Of a stretch of DNA of 64,000 nt, positions 8,625 through 15,716 are shown piece after piece. The notes beneath the pieces are model-generated. The model saw only the letters and a program-made list of their open reading frames with translations. It did no database searches and was not told the DNA's origin. The DNA comes from CADEEN01 sp035716845. Lineage in GTDB: Bacteria; Pseudomonadota; Gammaproteobacteria; Burkholderiales; Burkholderiaceae_C. The translations under genes and the position numbers were made by a program. The stretch covers positions 1 to 64,000 of the forward strand of contig DASTJE010000259.1 in assembly GCA_035716845.1 (NCBI GenBank). The letters run 5' to 3'. How positions within the stretch are numbered: position 1 is the first letter of the stretch; each line of letters opens with the position of its first letter.

Positions 8625-9775
8625 GCCGCCGCGCGCTCGCCCAGCGCGATGTCGGCCATCAGCGTGCGCGCCAGCTCGCCCAGCTCCGCGCGCAGCACGT
8701 CCAGGTCGAGCGCCGCCGGCACCAGCAGGTGGGCGTGGACCTTGAAGCGCGCCTTCTCGGCAGCGTCGCCGGGCAGCGTCTCGGTGTTGAGGCGTTCGAT
8801 GCTGATCCCGCGGTCGGCCAGTACGCGGGTGACGTCGGCCACGATGCCCACGCGGTCGTCGGCGACGAACTCGAAGTCGAACGCCCGCCATCCCGCCGGC
8901 GCGCCGCCGCGGCCCTCGCTGGTGGCCACCGCCACCTTGAGGCCGGTGGACTCCAGCCCGCGCAGTGCCGCCTCCAGCGCGCCGGCCTGCTCGCGCGGCA
9001 CCTCGAGGTGCACCATGCCGGCGAACTCGCCGGCAAAGCGCGCCATGTGGCTGACGGTCCAGCTCGCGCCGTAGCGCTGGGCGCGGTCCGACAGCGAGCG
9101 CACGATGCCCGGGCGGTCCGGGCCCATCACGGTGGCCACGAGCGAGGTGTGCGCCGGCGAGGCGTCCTCCGTCAGCACCACCGCCTTGCGCAGCATCGGC
9201 GCCTTGGTGGCGAAGCGCGGGTCCTGCACGCGGGCCGGCAGCTCGCCGTGATCGCGCGCATGGCGCACCACCTGCGCCAGCAGGCGCAGGCCCATCGGCG
9301 CGAGTTCGCGCTCCCACAGCGTGCGCGCGTTGTCGTCGCGTGCCACGAAGCACCAGTCCTGGGCCGCGATGGCGCCGGCATCCCAACCGTCGGCCAGGTG
9401 GTACACCGAGCCGCCGGCGATCGGGTCGCCCTCCAGGATCGTCCATTCCACCGCCGCGATGCCGCGGTGGCGCGGCAGCAGCGACGGGTGATAGCCGACG
9501 CCGCGCAGGCGCGAGCGGTCCAGCGCCTCGTTGCTGATGCGCGCGTGGGTGTGCGCGGCGACGATCAGGTCGGTGCCATCGGGCACGGCCTCGCCCGGCA
9601 CGATCTTCGGGTTCACCTGCACGTGCACCGGGACGCCCGCCGCACGCGCCGCGTTGGCCAGCCGGTCGTCGGCCGTGGGCACCACCACGCCCACGATCTG
9701 CACGCCCGCCTCCTGGCGCAGCGCCTCGAATGCCGTCGCGCCGAAGTAGCGCGACCCCACGATGGTCAGCTTCAT
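8621..9775 (-). CDS. Formyltransferase/10-formyl-THF hydrolase-like domain fused to two GcvR-type ACT domains
   Basis: 384 aa. Residues 1-185 are a Met-tRNA formyltransferase-like fold (KLTIVGSRYFGATAFEAL start) with GYHPSLLPRHRG at 94-105 and GWDAG at 130-134, giving the catalytic His96 and Asp132. The asparagine of true Met-tRNA formyltransferases (N-V-H) is Gly94, and YHPSLLPRHRG matches the hydrolase domain of 10-formyl-THF dehydrogenases. Residues 212-285 (VMGPDRPGIV) and 298-375 (VADDRVGIVADVTRVL) are two ACT domains like those of GcvR. PurU has the reverse order, ACT then hydrolase. A one-carbon-balancing formyl-THF hydrolase sensing glycine or another amino acid is the best guess. The gene is monocistronic and convergent with the MFS gene. 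Confidence 0.75.
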   Translation of the reverse strand: MKLTIVGSRYFGATAFEALRQEAGVQIVGVVVPTADDRLANAARAAGVPVHVQVNPKIVPGEAVPDGTDLIVAAHTHARISNEALDRSRLRGVGYHPSLLPRHRGIAAVEWTILEGDPIAGGSVYHLADGWDAGAIAAQDWCFVARDDNARTLWERELAPMGLRLLAQVVRHARDHGELPARVQDPRFATKAPMLRKAVVLTEDASPAHTSLVATVMGPDRPGIVRSLSDRAQRYGASWTVSHMARFAGEFAGMVHLEVPREQAGALEAALRGLESTGLKVAVATSEGRGGAPAGWRAFDFEFVADDRVGIVADVTRVLADRGISIERLNTETLPGDAAEKARFKVHAHLLVPAALDLDVLRAELGELARTLMADIALGERAAA

Positions 9776-9854
9776 CCTTGCCCTCGCCCCGGCGCCGCTG
9801 CGGCGCCCACCACGGCATTGTCCGGCACGAGGCCGGCGGCATCGGCCGGCCGGC

Positions 9855-10847
9855 TCAATGCGGCCTGTCGTACATGGCCACGGCCCGCCGCAGCCGCTCC
9901 CGCACCTCGGTCGCAAGGGCCGCCGGCGCCGCCACGCGCACCTGCTCGCCGTGGCGCAGGATGTCCATCGCCAGCTCGGTGGCGTCGGCGTAGGGCACGC
10001 GCAGCGTGAGCGAGCCGTCGGCGTGAAGCTTCTGCTCCTGCTGCGGGTGCCACTGCTCGTGCCGCACCCACTGCGCCGCCTCGGGCGTGAACTCGAGCGT
10101 CGCCCACTGCACGCGCGCGCCGCTGAACGCGCCGTAGCCGGCGTCGAGCTCGGCCTCGATGGTCCTGGGCGCCACGTCCTTGGCGCGCGGCGAGGACACC
10201 AGGTCCGCCTCGCGGATGGCGTCGAGCGCGAAACGCCGCAGCGCGTCGGTGGCGTGGCACCAGGCATCGAGGTACCAGGTGTTGCGCCAGTGCACGAGTC
10301 GCTGCGGGCTCACGGTGCGCTCGGTCATCTCGCGCCGGCTGCGCACCCAGTAGTGCAGGTGCACGCGCTGGCGCCGCGTCAGCGCGCCGCCGATGAGCTC
10401 GAAGTGCCGGGGCGCCACCGCGCGCCGTGCCGGCGCCATCACCTTGATGCGCCGCGTCAGCTCGCGCGCCTGCTCATCGCTGGTGCCGAGCATGCCGTTG
10501 AGCTTGTCGAGCAGGGGCTGCAGGTGGCGCGCCAGCACGCCGCCCTCGTCGAGGCCGCCGATCAGCTGGTGCATCGTCAGCAGCGCGTGGATCTCGCGCT
10601 CGGAGAACCAGAGGCCGGGCAGTTCGTGCCTGACCTGGCGGGCGTCGCGCGCATCGGGACGGAAGGCGTAGCCGTTGGCGAAACGGTCGTAGACGATGGG
10701 CGCATCCAGGCGTTCGCGCAGGTATTCGAGGTCGCGCTTGAGCGTGGCGCGCGACACGCCGAGCTCGTCCATCAGCACGGCGAAGGGCACGCTGCCCCGC
10801 GTGCGGATCAGCAGTTCGATCTTGTAGAAGCGCTCGGTGCGGTCCAT
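9855..10847 (-). CDS. HTH/WYL-domain transcriptional regulator
   Basis: 330 aa. Residues 1-60 are a winged HTH (RATLKRDLEYLRERL), a helical linker follows, the WYL domain spans about 150-215 with a literal WYLDAW at 191-196, and the rest is a WCX-like C-terminal domain. WYL regulators bind nucleotide-type or nucleic-acid ligands and often repress stress, DNA-repair or antiphage genes (BrxR, CapW, PafBC families). Two copies of a palindrome lie between this start and the divergent HNH-like gene, the nearer only 13 bases upstream of this ATG, so autoregulation is likely. An AGGGGG precedes the ATG. Confidence 0.88.
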   Translation of the reverse strand: MDRTERFYKIELLIRTRGSVPFAVLMDELGVSRATLKRDLEYLRERLDAPIVYDRFANGYAFRPDARDARQVRHELPGLWFSEREIHALLTMHQLIGGLDEGGVLARHLQPLLDKLNGMLGTSDEQARELTRRIKVMAPARRAVAPRHFELIGGALTRRQRVHLHYWVRSRREMTERTVSPQRLVHWRNTWYLDAWCHATDALRRFALDAIREADLVSSPRAKDVAPRTIEAELDAGYGAFSGARVQWATLEFTPEAAQWVRHEQWHPQQEQKLHADGSLTLRVPYADATELAMDILRHGEQVRVAAPAALATEVRERLRRAVAMYDRPH

Positions 10848-10860
10848 GCGACACCCCCTG

Positions 10861-10883
10861 GGTGGCTCATCAGATGAGCCACC
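10861..10883. promoter_or_regulatory. Palindromic operator 1 for the WYL regulator
   Basis: Perfect inverted repeat: GGTGGCTCAT, a 3-base spacer (CAG), then ATGAGCCACC. It lies just upstream of the WYL gene start and is repeated 44 bases further on (centre to centre), about four helical turns. This spacing suits cooperative binding of two dimers on one DNA face. Confidence 0.7.
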
Positions 10884-10904
10884 ATGCTAACCGATCGGGC
10901 TTTG

Positions 10905-10924
10905 GGTGGCTCATTCGATGAGCC
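10905..10924. promoter_or_regulatory. Palindromic operator 2 for the WYL regulator (right arm shortened)
   Basis: Second copy of the same box: left arm GGTGGCTCAT identical, spacer TCG, right arm ATGAGCC matching only seven of ten bases. It lies 58 bases before the start of the HNH-like gene, so it probably controls that direction. The weaker symmetry suggests a lower-affinity site. Confidence 0.62.
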
Positions 10925-10982
10925 TGTCGACGCCGATCCTGGAGCTGCCGGGGTCGTCCCGGCGCCTGCCAGGAGCGCCTGC

Positions 10983-12047
10983 ATGTTCTCCACCGCCGAC
11001 CTGTTCGCCGACACCGCGCCGGCCGCCCCCGCCCGCACCCCCGAGGCCGCGACGGCCTTCGAGATCGGCTGGGACTACGCGCACTTCCGCCTCACGCCAC
11101 CGGCCGACGCGCTGGCCGACGCCCACCCGGTGCGCCAGGGCTGGCAGGCCGGCCAGGCCGTGTTCGGCACCCGCACGCTCAAGCCCACGACGCACGTGCG
11201 CAAGTGGCTCCAGCTGCGCCTGAACGCCTGGCGCCGCGGCAAGGCCTTCGAGGGCGTGCAGGTGACGCCGAACTTCCTGGCGCAGATCGACGTGCCGGTG
11301 TGCCCGATCACGCGTGTGGAGCTGACCCACGCCAGCGGCGCCGGCAGCGACGCCTCGGTCGACCGCGTCTGCAATGGGGCCGGCTACGCCGCGGGCAACC
11401 TGGCCGTGATGAGCGCGCGCGCCAACGAGGCCAAGGCCGACCTCGACTGGCGCGAGGCGCTCGCGGTGGTGCGCCAGCTCGAGGCCTCCGGCCTGGACAC
11501 GCTCGACGGCCTGACGCCGCTGCACTGGTCGCGCCTGGCGGTGCTGATGAGCTTCGTCACCGCCCTGCCCCACGCCGAGGCGGCCTGCCTGCCGCTGCTG
11601 GTGCTGCCGCCGAACCGGCTGCGCGTGCTCAATCCGGTGCAGGCCCTGCAGGCCATCGTCACGCGCACCTTCACCGAGGCCGAGGCCGTGCCGCGCCTGC
11701 GCGCCCTGATGGCGCACCTGCCGGCCGCGGCGCGGCACGACTTCCAGGTCTTCGTGCTGACGCTGCAGGCACGCCGCCTCGCGCTGGGCATGCGCCTGGC
11801 CGGCCTCGAACTGCGCCATGCGCTGGAGGACCTGTGGCGCGACGCCGCGGTCAACCGGCGCTGGCAGCGCTTCGCCCTGCAGCTCGACGCGGACGGCTGC
11901 GAGCGCGTGCTGCGCGTCGCGGCGCGACGCAGCCTCGGCGGCAAGGGCTGGCGCTGGCTGCCGCGCTCGAGCGCCACCGAGGGCTGGGCGCTCGACCGTG
12001 CCGGGCACAGCGCACCACGCCGCCCGCCGGTCAAGGCCCCGGCCTGA
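10983..12047 (+). CDS. Uncharacterised protein with HNH-endonuclease-like motif, divergent from the WYL regulator
   Basis: 354 aa, cytoplasmic, no signal or membrane segment. Residues 105-151 read like the treble-clef core of phage/host HNH proteins of the SxDRxxNxxGYxxGN type: VCPIT with Cys107, SVDRVCNGAGYAAGNL at 125-140, and SARANEAK at 144-151. A classical second CxxC is absent, so metal binding and nuclease activity are unproven. Around it are a conserved-looking N-terminal block (GWDYAHFRL, HVRKWLQLRLNAWRRG) and a helical C-terminal half without known motif. AGGAG lies seven bases before the ATG at 10983; an upstream in-frame ATG at 10884 has no ribosome site and overlaps the operator region. 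The DauA-like gene starts 43 bases downstream. Confidence 0.65.
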   Translation: MFSTADLFADTAPAAPARTPEAATAFEIGWDYAHFRLTPPADALADAHPVRQGWQAGQAVFGTRTLKPTTHVRKWLQLRLNAWRRGKAFEGVQVTPNFLAQIDVPVCPITRVELTHASGAGSDASVDRVCNGAGYAAGNLAVMSARANEAKADLDWREALAVVRQLEASGLDTLDGLTPLHWSRLAVLMSFVTALPHAEAACLPLLVLPPNRLRVLNPVQALQAIVTRTFTEAEAVPRLRALMAHLPAAARHDFQVFVLTLQARRLALGMRLAGLELRHALEDLWRDAAVNRRWQRFALQLDADGCERVLRVAARRSLGGKGWRWLPRSSATEGWALDRAGHSAPRRPPVKAPA

Positions 12048-12090
12048 ACCGGTGCGCCATCGCCATGGGCGCCGCCCCTACCATCGCGGC

Positions 12091-13200
12091 GTGAGCACGA
12101 CGGCATTCGATGTGATCGTGGTGGGCGCGGGCATCGCCGGCGCGTCCGTGGCCGCCCACCTGGCGCCGCACCTGCGCGTGGCCCTGCTGGAGCGCGAGCC
12201 GCAGCCGGGCTGGCACAGCACCGGCCGCTCGGCGGCGATGTTCATGGAGAGCTATGGCCCGGCGCAGGTGCGCGCGCTGACGCGCGCGAGCCGCCGCGCG
12301 TTCGAGGCCCTGCCCGGCGCGCTCGCGCCGCGCGGTGCGCTCTTCGTGGGGCGAGCCGGCCAGGCCGACGCGATCGAGGCCCTGCAGTCGGCGCTGGCCA
12401 CCGAGGGCGCCCCCGCACGCCGCCTGGGCGCCGAGGCGGCGTGCGCCCTCGTGCCCGCGCTGCGGGCCGAAGCGGCCGCGCACGCGCTGCTCGATCCGTC
12501 GGCCGCCGACCTCGACGTGCACGCGGTGCACCAGCATTTCCTGCGCCAGGTGAGCGCGCAGGGCTCGGTGCTGAAGTGCGATGCCGAAGTGACGGCGCTG
12601 TCGCGTACCGGCGCCGACTGGACGCTGGCCCTGGCCGACGGCAGCACGTGGCGCGCCGCAGTGGTCGTGAACGCGGCCGGCGCCTGGGCCGACGAGCTGG
12701 CCGCGCGCGCCGGCGTGACGCCGCTGGGGCTGCAGCCACGGCGCCGCAGCGCCTTCACGTTCGCGCCGCCCGCGGGCGTCGACGTACGGGCGTGGCCCTG
12801 CGTGGCGGGCATCGACGAGGACTTCTACTTCAAGCCCGACGCCGGCGTGCTGCTCGGCTCGCCGGCCAACGCCGACCCCGTGCCGCCGCACGACGTGGTG
12901 GCCGAGGAGCTCGACGTGGCCACCGGCATCGCGCGCATCGAGGAGGCCACCACGCTGGCGATCCGACGCCCGCTGCGCACCTGGGCCGGACTGCGCAGCT
13001 TCGTGGCCGACGGCGCGCTGGTGGGGAGCTTCGACGACGCCGTGCCCGGTTTCTTCTGGTGCTGCGGCCAGGGCGGCTACGGCATCCAGACCAGCCCGGC
13101 CATGGGTGCAGCCTGCGCAGCGCGCATCCTGGGCCAGGCGTTGCCGCCATGGATCGCCGACGAGGGACTCGCCTTCGACGACCTGCGATGCCGGCGCTGA
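12091..13200 (+). CDS. FAD-dependent D-amino-acid (D-arginine-type) dehydrogenase, DauA-like
   Basis: 369 aa from a GTG start. The N-terminal FAD motif GAGIAGASVAAHL is followed by LLEREPQPGWHSTGRSAA, and the C-terminal half has LLGSPANADPVPPHD, IEEATTLAIRRP, WAGLRSF and GQGGYGIQTSPAMG, all typical of the D-arginine dehydrogenase DauA branch of the DAO family. These enzymes oxidise D-amino acids to iminoacids and feed electrons to the respiratory chain. At the position I align with DauA His48 there is Met50, while the Tyr53 equivalent (Tyr55) is kept, so the substrate range may differ. It lies between the HNH-like gene and a thioesterase gene, in the same direction and with short gaps. Confidence 0.8.
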   Translation: MSTTAFDVIVVGAGIAGASVAAHLAPHLRVALLEREPQPGWHSTGRSAAMFMESYGPAQVRALTRASRRAFEALPGALAPRGALFVGRAGQADAIEALQSALATEGAPARRLGAEAACALVPALRAEAAAHALLDPSAADLDVHAVHQHFLRQVSAQGSVLKCDAEVTALSRTGADWTLALADGSTWRAAVVVNAAGAWADELAARAGVTPLGLQPRRRSAFTFAPPAGVDVRAWPCVAGIDEDFYFKPDAGVLLGSPANADPVPPHDVVAEELDVATGIARIEEATTLAIRRPLRTWAGLRSFVADGALVGSFDDAVPGFFWCCGQGGYGIQTSPAMGAACAARILGQALPPWIADEGLAFDDLRCRR

Positions 13201-13222
13201 GCGCGCGCCCTAGACTCGGGCC

Positions 13223-13627
13223 ATGCGCGACCTCGAGTACTTCCGCACCCTCGGCGAGGGCCACCTGCCCGGCCACCTGGGCATCGTCATCACCGGCCTG
13301 GGCGAGCGCGAGCTGCGCGCCGAACTGCCAGTGACGCCGCAGCTGATGGCGCCCAACGGCTTCCTGCACGCCGGCAGCATCGTGACGCTGGCCGACACCT
13401 GCGCGGGCTACGGCTGCCTGGCCCACCTGCCCGCGGGCGCACGCGGCTTCACCACCCTGGAACTCAAGAGCAACCACCTCGGCACCGCGCGCGACGGCAC
13501 GCTCGACTGCGTGGCCAGCGCCGTGCACCTCGGCCGCACCACACAGGTGTGGGACGCGACGGTGACGCACCGCGACAGCGGCAAGACCCTGGCCCTGTTC
13601 CGCTGCACTCAGATGGTGCTGTACTGA
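13223..13627 (+). CDS. PaaI-family hotdog thioesterase
   Basis: 134 aa, single hotdog domain. NGFLHAGSIVTLADTCAGYGCLAHLP at residues 45-70 is the central helix with the conserved HAG and an acidic residue that acts in acyl-CoA hydrolysis; LKSNHLGTARDG and GRTTQVWDATVTH complete the sheet. It starts 22 bases after the DauA-like gene and probably shares its transcript. Its substrate is likely an aryl- or medium-chain acyl-CoA, but nothing near it identifies a pathway. Confidence 0.85.
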   Translation: MRDLEYFRTLGEGHLPGHLGIVITGLGERELRAELPVTPQLMAPNGFLHAGSIVTLADTCAGYGCLAHLPAGARGFTTLELKSNHLGTARDGTLDCVASAVHLGRTTQVWDATVTHRDSGKTLALFRCTQMVLY

Positions 13628-14141
13628 ATGCGGCTTCCGACGCGGCCCTGAGGCCTCCTGCAGGAGCTCGATCTCATCGCCACGAGGCGGTACTCGATGC
13701 CGGGGTCTTCGATTCGGAGGTCAACGAAGGCTTCGCGTGTTGCGTGTTTCATCGCCAAGTGCGTCTCAACGGGCTCTGGCGTCTCGACGGCAGCGCGGCT
13801 GCGCCGCGCGCCAGGTCCGAGGCCCGCGACCGCCGCCCACGGTGATCCCGCACGTCACGAAGGAGCACACCATGCACGGCCGCCCTGACCCCGCATCCTG
13901 CCGTCGAGATCGGCGCTTTCCGCTGGGGTGCTTGGCTGCGGCAGGCGCAGGATCAGCTTGCGGCGGACGCCGACGAGCGTTCTCTCCGCGGCACGCATGG
14001 CCCGGGCGACCTGGCGTGGCGACTGCCCGATCCGGAGGCACCGCGGTCGCGCCTGCGCAGCCGCCTCGACAGATCGAGCGTCGCTGCGGTCAACCCGAAG
14101 CGGGAAAGGCAAGAGTCAAGCCCGCGCACGAGCAAGGCGGC
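13628..14141. other. Gene-free stretch with decayed coding sequence
   Basis: No intact gene is seen in these 514 bases. Protein-like frames appear in short pieces: on the minus strand about 13640-13800 a frame reading REAFVDLRIEDPGIEYRLV changes register into DEIELLQEAS, and on the plus strand about 13880-14060 a frame reading EIGAFRWGAWLRQAQDQLA has no start of its own. An ATG at 13872 with a good AAGGAG site opens in a different frame from that piece. I read this as remnants of one or more genes broken by frameshifts. Confidence 0.4.
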
Positions 14142-14405
14142 TCATCCCAGGGCCATGCTCGCAAGCGCCAGGAGCAGCGCTCCCGCCACGGCAAGCCACA
14201 GCACCAAGCATTTCGGATGGGTGCGTTCGGCCGTCGAGTAGCGCAAGTCGCTTGCGGCCGAGACTCGACCGCAAGCATCGCAACGCGCCTGTGTGGCCAT
14301 GTCAGGAACCGCTGGAGCGGGGACGAGCGTCGAGACCGCCACCTCGGCCCAGGAGCGCTGTGCGGGCATGGACGCGCCGCAGCGAGGGCAGTGCAGTGAC
14401 ACCAT
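14142..14405 (-). CDS. Small zinc-ribbon protein with C-terminal membrane anchor
   Basis: 87 aa. Two CxxC pairs (Cys6/Cys9 in CPRCG, Cys42/Cys45 in CDACGR) form a likely zinc ribbon, and residues 66-86 (CLVLWLAVAGALLLALASMAL) make one transmembrane helix, giving a tail-anchored protein with the ribbon in the cytoplasm. The start at 14405 has GAGGG eight bases upstream; an in-frame ATG at 14483 would overlap the preceding gene. It begins 23 bases after the GFA-family gene and is probably in its operon. Function unknown. Confidence 0.55.
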   Translation of the reverse strand: MVSLHCPRCGASMPAQRSWAEVAVSTLVPAPAVPDMATQARCDACGRVSAASDLRYSTAERTHPKCLVLWLAVAGALLLALASMALG

Positions 14406-14428
14406 GGGGTGCGCCCTCTGCCGCCGGC

Positions 14429-14875
14429 TCAGGGAGCGAACTGGAGTTGGAGCGGCGGCGAGATCGTCACTGACCCGATCCACGTTCTGGAGCGGCGCGC
14501 GAGCCGGCCCTCCATGGGCTCATCGTCGAAATCGGTCGCCACTTCAGGAGCGGAGAAATGGTGGTCGACCATCGATTGCGAGCGCACCACCGCCCTGAGT
14601 CGACCTTCGATCATGCTGATTGCGGCAGTCAGCACCCCACACCGCGAGCAGAGGATCCAGTGCGACGTTCGCTGGCCGAACTGATACACGCTGACGCGTG
14701 CCGGATCAAGACAGTTCAACTCCAATGTCGCTTGCGGATCGGAGATCCAACTGGCGCCGTGGCGACGACACATGGTGCAGCCGCAACGCCGCGGGACCAG
14801 GCTGCGCTCGCTTTGCTGCGTCAGCAAGGTGAAACCCACGTTGCCGCAGTGGCAACCTCCCCTGAGTGCGTTCAT
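14429..14875 (-). CDS. GFA/CENP-V-family zinc protein
   Basis: 148 aa. Cysteine pattern of the glutathione-dependent formaldehyde-activating family: GCHCGNV (Cys8, Cys10), CGCTMC (Cys31, Cys33, Cys36) and CSRCG (Cys76, Cys79), ligating two zinc ions. The original member was described as S-hydroxymethylglutathione synthase, but most family members have no proven activity. The start at 14875 has GGAGAG five bases upstream. Codon use is looser (more AT at third positions) than in the neighbouring core genes, in keeping with the accessory nature of this patch. Confidence 0.8.
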   Translation of the reverse strand: MNALRGGCHCGNVGFTLLTQQSERSLVPRRCGCTMCRRHGASWISDPQATLELNCLDPARVSVYQFGQRTSHWILCSRCGVLTAAISMIEGRLRAVVRSQSMVDHHFSAPEVATDFDDEPMEGRLARRSRTWIGSVTISPPLQLQFAP

Positions 14876-14888
14876 CGGTACTCTCCGT

Positions 14889-15609
14889 TCATGCATCGAA
14901 GGCCAGGATCGCTCGTACCTCGATGCTCCGGCGTGGCGGCGCGTCGGGTGCTGCTGCGGGATTTTCGAAGCCAGTGTGCGCGGTATGGCAGGTGCGGCCG
15001 TCGGCGGCGGAATCGAAGCACTTGAGCAGCATCGCCTCGTCGTTGCGGATGCCGCCGACGTAGAACCAGCCTTGTCCGGCAGAGTCGGTGCAGCGGCAGC
15101 CCTCGCCGACGCGATCGGCGTAGATCATGTCCACGGCCACATGGTCGGCCGGCGGCATTGAACGCCCGTTCGCCGCGGCCAGTGGAAAGCGCTCGGCCGA
15201 CGCACCGATGGGTCGCCACACATTCACCAGCGCCATCTTGCCGGCCGCAAGGCACGCCGCGTCCAATACGGGCAAGAGGTCGCGCACCCGCTGCCATGCC
15301 GACCGCTCCGTGAATCCGTTGTGCACAAAGGCGACGGGCTCCCGCAGGCCGGTGCCTGCCCCATGGGATTCGGCTTGCACACGCACGCTCTGGTCGAAGA
15401 CCCAGACGTCCCTCGCGATCGAGGGTCGGCGGCTTGACCAGGTGCCGCGCGACGTGGATCACGACGGGCACCGCCTCGCAAGTGCCGGTGCGCTCGACGT
15501 GATCGGCAGGACCTGAAGGCATCAGATCCTTGGGCTTCGCTTCCGATCGCAAGAGGAACATCGGCGCGGCCTCGATGGCACGGGGGGTCGCCGGTGACTT
15601 CGTGAACAT
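14889..15609 (-). pseudogene. CmcJ/NvfI-family oxidoreductase, broken by internal deletion and frameshift
   Basis: The C-terminal part (from about 15430 down) reads VWVFDQSVRVQAESHG, then FVHNGFTERSA, NVWRPIG, VDMIYADRVGE, WFYVGGIRNDEAMLLKCFDS and APPRRSIEVRAILAF, the full CmcJ/NvfI signature. The N-terminal part starts at ATG 15609 and runs in another frame to VIHVARHLVKPPTLDREG. The two frames meet near 15425-15435. Intact relatives have about 35 more residues at that point, between the LDREG turn and the VFDxxVR strand, so a stretch was lost together with the reading frame. The divergent LysR gene would be its natural regulator. Probably non-functional. Confidence 0.75.
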
Positions 15610-15653
15610 GCCGCGTCCTTCGTTTGAAATGACGATAGGCGATCGACCGATCC

Positions 15654-15673
15654 GCGGAAACGGAGACTTCCGC
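15654..15673. promoter_or_regulatory. Possible LysR-type operator
   Basis: Inverted repeat GCGGAA, eight-base spacer, TTCCGC between the divergent CmcJ-like pseudogene and the LysR regulator gene. Position and imperfect dyad symmetry fit a LysR-type binding site, but six-base arms can arise by chance in GC-rich DNA. Confidence 0.3.
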
Positions 15674-15716
15674 AATTCGACTTTGCAGTTTCCGGAGAAC
15701 CAGCCAAACTCCAGCC

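Noticed and set aside
10884..10982. Upstream in-frame ATG as the start of the HNH-like gene
   Set aside because: No Shine-Dalgarno, overlaps the operator region, and the added residues look non-coding; the ATG at 10983 has AGGAG at good spacing.
14872..15675. A continuous 267-aa protein in the CmcJ-like region
   Set aside because: Only its N-terminal third is real; after about residue 90 it leaves the family frame, which continues in another register.
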